This document shows, piece after piece, positions 43,444-52,500 of a stretch of 64,000 bases of DNA. Every line of letters starts with the position of its first letter. The first letter of the stretch is position 1. The translations under genes and the position numbers were made by a program. The DNA comes from CAZLMW01 sp964560875 (lineage in GTDB: Bacteria; Myxococcota_A; UBA9042). The DNA is taken from NCBI GenBank assembly GCA_964560875.1, contig CAZLMW010000005.1:38515-102514 (forward strand), in the 5' to 3' direction. The notes below the pieces were generated by a model. That model was not told the DNA's origin. It made no database searches and saw only the letters and a list, made by a program, of their open reading frames with translations.

Positions 43444-45426
43444 ATGAGCGGCCCCGAGCAACAAGACCCCGAGCAACAAGATCCCGGCGCAGACCTGGAG
43501 ATGTCGCTGTCCGCCGACGCCTACAAGGTGCTCGCGGAGGGCCAGCGGTACCGCCCGGTCGTTCCCGATGACGTCGTCCTGCCCGAGCTCACCGTCAAAG
43601 CGGTCATTGTCGGCGCCCTCGTCGGCGTCATCTTCGGCGCGGCCAACGCGTATCTCGGCTTGAAAGTCGGCCTGACAGTCTCCGCGTCCATCCCAGCGGC
43701 CGTCATCGGCGTGGCGATCTTCCGCGCGTTCCGGTCCGGCTCCCTGCTCGAAACCAACATTGTCCAGACCATCGGCAGCGCGGGCGAGTCGTTGGCAGCC
43801 GGCGTCATCTTCACGCTGCCCGTGCTCTTCTTGTGGGGCGAATCTCCGGGCTTCTGGCCGATCTTCCCCCTGGCGCTGCTCGGCGGACTGCTCGGCGTGT
43901 TCTTCATGATCCCGCTGCGCCGTTTCCTCATCATCCAGGAACACGGAAAGCTCACCTACCCCGAAGGAACCGCCTGCGCCGAGGTCCAGGTCGCTTCGCA
44001 GGCCGGCGGAGCATCGGCGCGGATGTTGTTTGGCGGCATGGGTGTCGGCGCGCTCTACACCGCGATCGAACGGTTCGCGCATACCTGGCCGGCCGAAGTC
44101 GACGTGCAAATCAACGGCAACGGCTTTCGGACAAGCTTTGGCGCCGACGTGACCCCCGAGCTGCTTGGCGTTGGCTACATCATCGGTCCACGCGTGTCGG
44201 CCGTGATGCTCGCCGGTGGCGCGGTCGGCTGGCTGGTCATCATCCCGCTCATCTACCTGTTCGGCGGCGCTGCAACCGTGCCCGTCGCGCCCGAAACGAA
44301 ATCGCTCATCGCCCAGATGGACACATTCGCGGTGTGGAGCCGCTACCTGCGCTACATCGGCGCTGGCGCCGTCGCGTTCGGCGGCCTGTTCACCCTCGTC
44401 AAGTCGACACCGACCCTCATCCGCTCCTTCCAACTTGCGATGGGCGCGTTGCGGGGCGGCAACGCGGGTAAGGGACCACGCACCGAAGACGACCTGCCGC
44501 TGACCGTTGTCGGCGCAATTCTGTTGATGATCGCGTTGTTGGCGAGCTTTCTGCCGCTGATGGCTGGCTCCGGCGGCTCGATCGGGCTGCTGGCGGGTGT
44601 CGCCGTCGTGGTTTTCGCGTTCTTTTTCGTCACCGTTTCATCGCGCATCGTCGGTCTCATCGGCGCGTCGTCCAACCCCATCTCGGGCATGACCATCGCG
44701 ACGGTGCTCGTCTGCGCGCTGCTCTTTGGCACGATGTACGACGGCTCGCAGGCCAAGGTCGCCGTGCTCACCATCGGCGCGCTCGTTTGCATCGCGGCCG
44801 CCATCGCGGGCGACACCAGCCAGGACCTCAAGACCGGCTTTCTCGTCGGCGCGACACCGCGCAAGCAGCAGTACGGCGAAGTCATCGGCGTCATCACGGC
44901 CGCCCTCGCGATGAGCACCGTGCTTGCCCTGTTCCGGGCCGACATCGTCTCCGGCGCGTTCAAGGCACCCCAGGCCAACCTGATCCGCCTCGTCATCGAC
45001 GGCGTGCTCGACGGCAACCTCCCCTGGGGGCTCGTCCTCAGCGGCGCCGCGATGGCGTTTTGCGTCGAAATCATGGGCCTGCCAACGCTGGCGTTCGCGG
45101 TCGGCCTGTACCTGCCCGTGCACCTTGCGACGCCCATCATGGTCGGTGGCGTCGTGCGCCTCGCGGTCGAAAAGCTGTCCAAGCGCGAGGAAGTCGACCA
45201 TCGCCGCGAAGCCGGCGTGCTTGTTGCGAGCGGCCTCATCGCCGGCGCCGCGCTCGTCGGGGTCTTTGGCGCCGCATTGACGTTTTTCGAGGTCGGCTGG
45301 TTCGCCGGCACGCCTCCGTCACCCGATCAGTGGCTGCCCGCGACGCTGTCATTCGGCGCCATCACGGCTGTCTTGGCGTGGTCCGCGCTCGGCAAGCCGG
45401 GGCGTCCCAAGACGTCGGACTTGTAG
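43444..45426 (+). CDS. OPT-family oligopeptide/metal-chelate transporter
   Basis: 660 residues with about 14-16 hydrophobic segments. The OPT signature regions are plain: VKAVIVGALVGVIFGAANAY, then LGLKVGLTVSASIPAAVIG, NIVQTIGSAGESLAAGVIF, YPEGTACAEVQVAS, and the C-terminal VGLYLPVHLATPIMVGGVVR. OPT/YSL proteins are proton-coupled importers of peptides or metal-siderophore-like complexes in the inner membrane. A cytoplasmic N-terminal extension of about 40 acidic residues (EQQDPEQQD) precedes the first helix. It overlaps functionally with the upstream lipoprotein by operon structure only. The ATG at 43444 has only a weak Shine-Dalgarno, consistent with translational coupling. Confidence 0.9.
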   Translation: MSGPEQQDPEQQDPGADLEMSLSADAYKVLAEGQRYRPVVPDDVVLPELTVKAVIVGALVGVIFGAANAYLGLKVGLTVSASIPAAVIGVAIFRAFRSGSLLETNIVQTIGSAGESLAAGVIFTLPVLFLWGESPGFWPIFPLALLGGLLGVFFMIPLRRFLIIQEHGKLTYPEGTACAEVQVASQAGGASARMLFGGMGVGALYTAIERFAHTWPAEVDVQINGNGFRTSFGADVTPELLGVGYIIGPRVSAVMLAGGAVGWLVIIPLIYLFGGAATVPVAPETKSLIAQMDTFAVWSRYLRYIGAGAVAFGGLFTLVKSTPTLIRSFQLAMGALRGGNAGKGPRTEDDLPLTVVGAILLMIALLASFLPLMAGSGGSIGLLAGVAVVVFAFFFVTVSSRIVGLIGASSNPISGMTIATVLVCALLFGTMYDGSQAKVAVLTIGALVCIAAAIAGDTSQDLKTGFLVGATPRKQQYGEVIGVITAALAMSTVLALFRADIVSGAFKAPQANLIRLVIDGVLDGNLPWGLVLSGAAMAFCVEIMGLPTLAFAVGLYLPVHLATPIMVGGVVRLAVEKLSKREEVDHRREAGVLVASGLIAGAALVGVFGAALTFFEVGWFAGTPPSPDQWLPATLSFGAITAVLAWSALGKPGRPKTSDL

Positions 45427-45522
45427 AAGAGTCTCTGCGGGCCGGTCAGGGCTCGATCGGCTCGATATCGCAAAGTCGCCTCTGGGTGCCATCGTCCTGA
45501 TGCGTCTACGCTTCCCGGGAAC

Positions 45523-45570
45523 TGTCGATTAAACTTGACAGATCAATTCGTGTCGAGTTGAGTCGACAGA
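45523..45570 (+). promoter_or_regulatory. Paired operator-like repeats over a TTGACA box
   Basis: TGTCGATTAAACTTGACAGA (45523-45542) and TGTCGAGTTGAGTCGACAGA (45551-45570) match at 15 of 20 bases and start 28 bp apart. The second is itself a palindrome (TGTCGA / TCGACA). The first includes TTGACA (45535-45540), and 17 bp later TTGAGT could be a poor -10. They precede the ATPase gene by 22 bp. Repressor binding here would block that gene; the regulator is unknown. Confidence 0.4.
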
Positions 45571-45592
45571 ACTGAGTTCGCGCTGGAGTGCG

Positions 45593-46795
45593 ATGACAGG
45601 GGAGCCTCTGGTGAACGCGGAATTGCTTGGCGCTGCTGCCTCGTCGGCTCCCCAGCCGGGCGACGTCCCCCGTCTGGTGGACCTTCCCCAAGCCATACAG
45701 CCCGGCGTGGCGTTGGTGATTCAGGGTGTGCGACGTAGCGGCAAGTCGACGTTGATGCGTCAGCTCGTCGACCACTATCGACTCGGCCATGACCGCTGCC
45801 TGCTGATGAACTTCGAGGACCCGCGGCTGAGCCAGCGGCTTGAGACGGCGACGCTCGACCAGCTCGTGGCGGCTTGGCGCGAACGGCACCCAGCGCCGAC
45901 GCCGCTGACCTTCCTCTTCGACGAGATCCAGTGGATCCCGGGGTGGGAGCGCTGGCTGCGGGTGCAGCTCGACCGTGGGGAGCATCGCTTCGTCATCTCG
46001 GGCTCCAATGCGCAGCTGCTCGGCGGAGAGCTCGGCACCGTGCTGACGGGGCGACACATGACCGTGGAGGTGCAGCCTTTCTCGTTGGCCGAGGCCCGCG
46101 GGCTCGTGCCCAACATCGCGCTCGTCGACCATCTGCACCACGGCGGCTTTCCTGCCCCGCTGCGCCTGGTGCAACAACAGTTGAATCGGGACGCCGACCG
46201 ACTGCTGCAGACCTATTTCGGCGACATCGTGACGCGCGATGTGCGTGAACGGGTGGGAGCGCGCTCTGCCCGCCCGGTGCTCCAGGTGGCGCAGATGGCC
46301 TACGAATCGGCTGGAAGCGAGCTGAGCTACCGTCGCGTGGCGGCTGCCGCGGGCCTCTCGGTGGACACCGCCAAGGCCTATCTCACCGCATGCCAAGACG
46401 CCTACCTGCTCTATCGCTGCCCGTACTTTGCCTGGTCGGAGCGCAAGCGGATGAGCCGCAACGCCAAGTTCTACCCCGTCGACACGGGGCTGCGTCGCAT
46501 GGCGGTCATTCGCGGTGGCGATGACCGCGGCAAGGCGCTCGAGTGCGCGACCTTCCTCGCGCTGCGGCGGCGATTCAACGAGGTCTGCTATTGGCGCGGA
46601 GGTGGTCCCGGGCAAGGCGAGGTCGACTTCGTAGTGCAAGCGGGAGAGCGGCTGGTGCCCGTCCAGGTCACGTGGGACGCACTGCAAGAGCGGCACGAGC
46701 GGGCCTTGCGAGCCTTCTTCGAGACCTTTCCAATGGCGGCGGAGCCGGTGGTGGTGACTGCGAAGTCGTTCGAAGAATCGGTCGCCGAGGTGTGA
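45593..46795 (+). CDS. AAA_14/DUF4143 ATPase
   Basis: 400 residues. Walker A GVRRSGKST (45-53), Walker B LTFLFDEIQ (Asp110, Glu111) and the sensor-type ISGSNAQLL segment define the AAA_14 ATPase part. The DUF4143 C-terminal half has YFGDIVTRDV, a winged-helix stretch, and a nuclease-like end (GQGEVDFVVQAGERLVPVQV). These bacterial ATPases are widespread and mobile, their function is largely unknown, and some are linked with toxin or defence contexts. GGAG lies 6 bases upstream of ATG 45593. It stands alone on its strand behind its own operator-like repeats. Confidence 0.9.
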   Translation: MTGEPLVNAELLGAAASSAPQPGDVPRLVDLPQAIQPGVALVIQGVRRSGKSTLMRQLVDHYRLGHDRCLLMNFEDPRLSQRLETATLDQLVAAWRERHPAPTPLTFLFDEIQWIPGWERWLRVQLDRGEHRFVISGSNAQLLGGELGTVLTGRHMTVEVQPFSLAEARGLVPNIALVDHLHHGGFPAPLRLVQQQLNRDADRLLQTYFGDIVTRDVRERVGARSARPVLQVAQMAYESAGSELSYRRVAAAAGLSVDTAKAYLTACQDAYLLYRCPYFAWSERKRMSRNAKFYPVDTGLRRMAVIRGGDDRGKALECATFLALRRRFNEVCYWRGGGPGQGEVDFVVQAGERLVPVQVTWDALQERHERALRAFFETFPMAAEPVVVTAKSFEESVAEV

Positions 46796-47176
46796 GTTGG
46801 TAATCCGGCGCGATCCGCCGGCGACGTCGAATTCGGGCCATTTTTCGAGTCAAAATGCCCGCAGATGCCTGTAGAGGGCTCCAGGATGCGTCCGAGGGCC
46901 GGATGGCTATATCAGTGGGTTAACCCGCCGATCGGCCCGTAGAACGACCGCTGGTGCGAATTGCCCGTCGTCTCATCTGGCCGTCGGCTGCGGCTACGTG
47001 ACCCCCAGCCGGCGTCGCGCAGCTGCGCAAGGATTTGCCGGCCCAACGTTGGCCGACGCAGGTGTAGCGCCGCCGCGTCGCTGCAAGTCTGTCGCGACGA
47101 ACACGAGTTAAAACCACGGTCCGTTCCGCGGAGGGCGCTGGAGGAGTTCAGCCCCACCAACGCCTCCCGGATGCGC
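46796..47176. other. Intergenic region
   Basis: About 380 bases between the convergent ATPase and RRM genes. Open frames on both strands are short, Arg/Ser-rich and contradictory. No promoter, tRNA or mobile-element end was seen. The 15-bp string CGATCGGCCCGTAGA at about 46930 also occurs near 2390 but without further flanking similarity. Confidence 0.4.
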
Positions 47177-47216
47177 CAAAAAGCACGACGGGCGGCCAGC
47201 CGTTAAGCTGACCGCC
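47177..47216 (-). terminator. Rho-independent-like terminator of the RRM gene
   Basis: Read on the minus strand: GGCGGTCAGC, loop TTAACG, GCTGGCCGCC, then seven bases and CTTTTTG. The one imperfect pair is a T-G wobble in this orientation but a C-A mismatch on the other strand, which supports function on the minus strand. It begins 34 bp after the RRM stop codon. Confidence 0.6.
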
Positions 47217-47249
47217 GCCGACTTGGCTTTCTAATGGCGTTCTATTGGG

Positions 47250-47543
47250 CTACCAGCGGCCGCCGCCACCGCCGCCACCGCGACGCGGGCCACGGTTCTT
47301 GTCCTGCGCCTCGTTGACGCGGATGCTACGACCGTCGAGGGTCGCACCGTCCATCTCGGCGATGGCGTTCGAGCCCGCCGAGGCGTCTTCGAACGACACA
47401 AAGCCGAACCCACGGGAACGACCGGTGTCACGGTCGGTGATCACCTTGGCCTCCGTGATCGAGCCGTAGCCCTCAAAGGCCCGGCGCAGTCCAGCATCAT
47501 CGGTGTCCCAGCTCAGGCCACCTACAAACAACTTCTTCGACAT
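47250..47543 (-). CDS. Single-RRM glycine-rich RNA-binding protein
   Basis: 97 residues starting MSKKLFVGGLSWDTDD; an upstream in-frame GTG would add three. It has RNP2 LFVGGL (4-9), RNP1 RGFGFVSF (about 44-51) and a Gly/Arg tail (RRGGGGGGGRW). This is the Rbp type of bacterial single-RRM proteins known from cyanobacteria and myxobacteria, often cold- or stress-induced RNA chaperones. It stands alone, with its own terminator and a long upstream region. The regulation was not readable from sequence. Confidence 0.92.
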   Translation of the reverse strand: MSKKLFVGGLSWDTDDAGLRRAFEGYGSITEAKVITDRDTGRSRGFGFVSFEDASAGSNAIAEMDGATLDGRSIRVNEAQDKNRGPRRGGGGGGGRW

Positions 47544-48015
47544 CTCTCTCACTCACAAATGCGTACGTAGCATGAACCCCGTTGCGAATCGCTGACCAGT
47601 TGCCAGGACCCGGTTATCCGATTTTTCGTGTCAGGATGGGAGTTCCCGGGGGTTCCCGGTGCCTCAGGCCGCGACTGTACGCCAAAATCCCACGGCTATG
47701 AACCCCACTTACAGGCGGAAAACGCACCTGTCCACTGCCGGCAGCCACGAGGGCACAAGCGGTTGGAGGCCGCGCGGCCATCCCAGCCGTCGTCGATGAC
47801 GTACTGGTCGCCATTCGCCGCGTCCATGGTGCCCGGGGGGCGCGCGATCGGATCGCAAGCGCGCCGCGTCCACGAGTCGCTTTGTCGCTGCGAGCCGCAC
47901 ACTCGCATGATCACCCCCGTGGTCCGGAAGCCCGAAAATGCCTACACTGGTCGGGCCCTCAGCGAAACAACGCGCCCCGGTCGCAGCCCCATGCCGGCCG
48001 GTTGGAGCCCCGATC
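47544..48015. other. Divergent intergenic region
   Basis: 472 bases between the RRM gene and the giant IPT lipoprotein gene. Apart from the weak small frame at 47696..47914 it contains a G/C-rich GTTCCCGGGGGTTCCCGG stretch near 47641-47658. The first 100 bases upstream of the RRM gene should hold its promoter, but no box was convincing. GGAG at 48004 is the ribosome-binding site of the 48016 gene. Confidence 0.4.
47696..47914 (-). CDS. Possible small Cys/Trp protein
   Basis: 72 codons ending in IDDGWDGRAASNRLCPRGC then RQWTGAFSACKWGS. The spacing of Trp, Cys-Pro-x-x-Cys and W-T-G resembles the end of mannan-binding lectin (MVL-type) repeats, which occur in myxobacteria, but the match is short and visual. 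A GGGGG stretch precedes the ATG. No signal peptide is visible, which is a problem for a lectin. It may be a gene fragment. Confidence 0.25.
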   Translation of the reverse strand: MIMRVCGSQRQSDSWTRRACDPIARPPGTMDAANGDQYVIDDGWDGRAASNRLCPRGCRQWTGAFSACKWGS

Positions 48016-49460
48016 ATGAAACAGTTCGTTCGAACATTCGCATCCGTGCGTCCCGCGTCGGCCGCGTATCTGACTGCAATTCTTGTCGGTTTCGTCGCCC
48101 TCGGCGCACCGGGATGCGGCTCGGGTGAGGACGCTGGCAGCGACGAAGGCCTCTCTTCGGACGCCGGCGGCATCGACGGGAACATCGCCGGAATCGACAC
48201 CGGCACCGTCAATTCGACCGACGAAGGCCCCGTTGTCGTCTCGATCACGCCCGCACGCGGCCCCGTTTCCGGCGGCACGATCGCCATCGCGACCATCGCG
48301 AGGTTCACCGACAAGGGCAAGATCACGTTCGGCAGCGAAGAAGCCACCGTTCTCGCCGACCTGGGCGATGGGCGCTTCACGATCCGCACGCCCAAGGGCG
48401 CGGCGGGCACGGCCGAGGTCGTCGCGACCAACGAAAGCGGCACCGCAGGCGGCTCCAAGGGCGCGTTCGAGTACCACGATCCATCCGAAGCCGGGCCCAA
48501 GCTCAATTCGGTGGTGCCATCCAAGGGACCGGCTGCCGGCGGCGCCACGCTGCTCGCACAAGGCGACAATTTCGCGTCCGAAGGGCTGTGGTTCGTCGGC
48601 TGGCACCCGGTCACCAAGCGCGAAGTCCTCGACAAGACGGCCGCGCGACTCGTCGCTCCGAAGCTGCCGCCCGCCAAACACGCCGTCGCCACCACCAACC
48701 TCGATGGCCAATCCGCCGAGCTTGCCGCGTCCTACGAAGCGATCGACCCCAACGCGCTGGGCGCCAAGGCGACGATCTCCAAGCTGCTGCCCAACGCGTC
48801 GCCCACCGCCGGCGGCGAGACGGTCAAGGTGATCGGCACCAACCTCGAGAAGGGCTCAACCCTCGTGCTGGGCGATACGAAAGTCGACTCGTGGCAGGTC
48901 ATCGACGACAAGAACGGCCAGTTCACGGCGCCACCGCACGACAAGGGCCTGCTCGACGTCATCTACGGCGGCCCCAAAGGCCAATCTGCGACGCTCGAAA
49001 ACGGCTTCCTGTACTACGTCCCCGCGCCCGTCATCTACGGCATCCAGCCCAACTCGGGCCCCGTCGCTGGCGGCGATCCGGTCACCATTCACGGCGCCCA
49101 CTTCGCGCCCGGCGCGACCGTGCTCCTCGGCGACAAGCCGTGCTCGGGCGTCAAGGTCGAGTCGTCCGGCACCGGGGCGGGCAAATCGCTGACGTGCACG
49201 ACATCGGCGGCCGCTAAACCCGGCGCCGTCGCCGCCAAGATCGTCAACCCGGACTCGCAGTTCGGCTTTCTGCCCAACGCCTACACATATGCCGGCAAAC
49301 CGGCCGCGCCCGAGATCCTCAAGGTCGATCCCGCCAAGGGCGGACTCGAGGGCGGATACGTCGTCGTCATCACCGGCAAACACATCGACAAATCGACCAA
49401 GGTCTTCTTTGGCACGGCCGAGGCGTCCGCGAGCGCCCAGTCGGACACCGCCATCGCCGT
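48016..49460 (+). CDS. Giant IPT/FG-GAP lipoprotein, N-terminal part (cut by the N gap)
   Basis: 481 codons to the edge of the gap. A signal peptide (YLTAILVGFVALGAPGC) with lipobox is followed by a short acidic linker and five IPT/TIG repeats of about 85 residues, the fifth broken by the gap. Each has the IPT core I-x-P-x-x-G-P-x-x-GG-x-x-V-x-I-x-G, then a V-x-(F/L)G strand, then (I/V)-x-NPDGQ. GGAG lies 8 bases before ATG 48016. The gene clearly continues in the 49561 block in another nominal frame because the gap length is artificial. Confidence 0.88.
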
Positions 49461-49560
49461 NNNNNNNNNNNNNNNNNNNNNNNNNNNNNNNNNNNNNNNN
49501 NNNNNNNNNNNNNNNNNNNNNNNNNNNNNNNNNNNNNNNNNNNNNNNNNNNNNNNNNNNN
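49461..49560. other. Assembly gap (100 N)
   Basis: An exact 100-N run inside a repeat-encoding gene. Upstream ends with two bases of a codon and downstream starts two bases before one, so the real missing length must be 2 modulo 3, and 100 is not. Confidence 0.99.
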
Positions 49561-52500
49561 CCACGAAGGCAGGCGACGTGGATGTCGTGCTGAAGACCAC
49601 CGGGTTCCCCGACGCCAAGCTCGACGGCGGCTTCAGCTACACCGCCCAGGGGCCGCCCAAGGTCAAAGAGGTCGTGCCCGCGTCCGGTCCGACGACCGGC
49701 GGCATCATCGTGCTCGTCAACGGCGACAACCTGCGCGCCGACTCGACCGTCACGTTCGGCGGCAAGGAAGCGAAAACGTCGTACGTGACCGGCCCCAACG
49801 GGATCGCGGTGCTGCTCCCCAAGGGCAGTGAGGGCGCGGTCGATGTGGTCGTGAAGACCATGGGGTTTGCCGATACGACGCTCAAGGGCGGGTTCACGTA
49901 CAAGAAGCTGGGCGATGGGCCCAAACAGCTGCTCGCCATCGGCAAGATCGCTCCCGCACAGGGCCCAACCACGGCCGGCCACTGGGCCATCATCGAGGGC
50001 GCGCAGCTGCCGGTCGACGCCAAGGTCTTCTTCGGCAAAGCCATCAGCAAGCAGGTCGTTTTCGTCGCCGCCAACAAGATCACGGCGCTTGTCCCCAAGG
50101 CTGCGGCGGCCGGCCCTGTCGACGTCACAGTCCAGGACCCCGCGACGCTCCAGGAAGCGACCCTCAAGAACGGCTACAGCTACTACGATCCCAAGGACGC
50201 CAAGCAAGCCGCGCCCAAGCTCAAGTCCATCAAACCCGCCATCGGCCCATCGGTCGGCGGAACCCTCGCGCTGCTTACCGGTGACGCGTTTGCACCCGGC
50301 GCGCTCGTCTTCTTCGCGGGCCGTCCCGCGTCGGACATCACGGTGGTCGACACCAAGATCGGCAGCGCGCGCTCCCCGGCTGGAAAACCCGGCGCGGCCG
50401 ATGTCATGTGGGTCAACGCCGACGGTCAGCACAGCAGCCTCGACGGCGGCTTCGTCTACTCGTCGGGCGGCAAGAAGACGGTCAACCTGCAGTCGTCCAC
50501 TCCCTCGCAAGGCACGACCGCCGGCGGCACCGAGGTCCAGGTGGCGGGCAAGGGCTTTGGCCCCGGCATGTTGGTGTTCATCGACGGCGCGCCGGTCCCC
50601 AACACGCTTGTGGGTCCCAACGCGTTCAAGCTCGTCACGCCCGCACATTCATCGGGCATGGTCGCGTTCACGGCCACCACGTCCGACGGCTGGTCCGACA
50701 CCCTCGACAACGCGTTCAACTTCGTCATCGAAGCGCCGTTCATCGCCGTGCTGTCGCCCAACTTCGGCAGCCCCGATGGCGGCACCAAGGTCGCGATCAC
50801 CGGCCAGGGCTTCCACCCCAAGGCCAAGGTCCTGTTCGGCGGCGTCGAGGCGAAGCTGCTGACGTCCACCAACAAGCTGCTGACCGTGCTCAGCCCGGCC
50901 TCCACGCTCAAGTCCAAGGACAAGACCGGCAAGGTCGACGTCACGGTCCGCAACCCCGATTTCCTGAGCGACACGGCCAAGGCGGGCTTCGAATACACCA
51001 ACATCATCCCGGGCAAGAAGGTCGCGATCGCGGCGATCGTGCCCGACACCTCGCCGATCAACGGCGGCATCACCTCGACCGTCCAGGGCAGCGGCTACGG
51101 CAAGGGCGCCACGGTGCTCATCGGCAGCGCCATCGCGACGACCAAGGTCACCTCCCCGCTCGCGCTCACCATCACCGTTCCCAAGGGCAAAGTCGGCCCC
51201 GCAGACGTCAAGGTCATCGTGCCCGGCATCGGCGACGCGACGGCCAAGAACGGCTTCTTCTTCCACGATCCAAAGACCGTCGGTCCGTTCCCGCTGCTCA
51301 CCACGGTTTGGCCCGGTGTAGGCCCGACAACCGGCGGCACGATCGCGCTCATCAAGGTCAGCCCGGCGCCAGCTGACGCCCGCGTATTCGTCGGTGGCAA
51401 CGAGGCCAAGGTGCTTGGAGCCGACGGGCAGGGCGCTTTGGTGGTCCAGATGCCCGCTCACGACGCCGGTAGCGTCCGCGTCTCGGTGATGTTCAAGGAC
51501 GGCCGCGCCGACACCCTCGCCGGGGCGTTCACGTACTATGAGGTCTCGTCGGGCACCAAGCCGCCGGTCATCACCCAGGTCGCACCCACGTCCGGCAGCG
51601 CGCTCGGTGGCAAACCCGTCGCGTTCACGGGCGCCGGCTTCTTCTCGCCGATGGTCGCCTTCCTCGGATACCGCCCCACCACCGGCACCAAGGTCGGCAG
51701 CGCCACCGGTCTGACCGCCACGTCGCCCGCGCACCCATCCGGGCTCGTGGACGCCGCCGTTACGCGCAGTGACGGCCTCTCTGCCGTGCTGAAGGGCGGC
51801 TATGGGTTCGTCCAGCCCGCGCCCAAGCCCGACACCATCTTCCCGACAACCGGTCACGTCGACGGCGGCAACACGGTCGTCATCAGCGGGTCAGGTTTCG
51901 ACACCAAGGCGCAGGTGCTCTTCGACGGCAAACCGGCCACCAAGGTCCACGTCGCCGCTCACCACGTGCTCACCGCGCAAGCCCCCGCGACGGGCAAGGC
52001 CGGCAAGATCGACGTCGTCATCGTCAATCCCGACAAGCAGAAAGGCAGCCTCGACAAGAGCTACACGTACTTCTCGGGCAACCACCAACACCCGGCGCCC
52101 AAGATCGCCAAGCTGCTGCCCAACGTCGGCCCGTGGAAGGGCGGCACCGTGCTCGTGATTTGGGGCAGCGGCTTCCGGCCCGGCGCCAAGGTCTTGCTGT
52201 CCGGCATGCCCGCGCAGGTCCACGTCGTCGAGCCCACCTTCATCACCATCACCACGCCCAAGGGCAGCATCGGGCCCGCTGATGTCACGGTGCTCAACGG
52301 CGATGGCCAGGGGCACACGCTCGGCGGCGGCTTCTCGTGGATCGCGCCCGCCAAACCCAAACCCACCTTGCTCGGCATCACGCCCGGTTCCGGCCCCGAA
52401 AAAGGCGGCACACCGGTCATCCTCACCGGCCAATCGTTCAGCGGCGGCGGCATCGGCTTTGTCGGCTGGCGGCCGCTGTCGTCGTGGACCGTCCTCAACT

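Noticed and set aside
46915..46945. Shared string with 2389..2403 (CGATCGGCCCGTAGA)
   Set aside because: Only 15 bases match and the flanks differ; the palindromic GATC/GGCC content makes chance likely.
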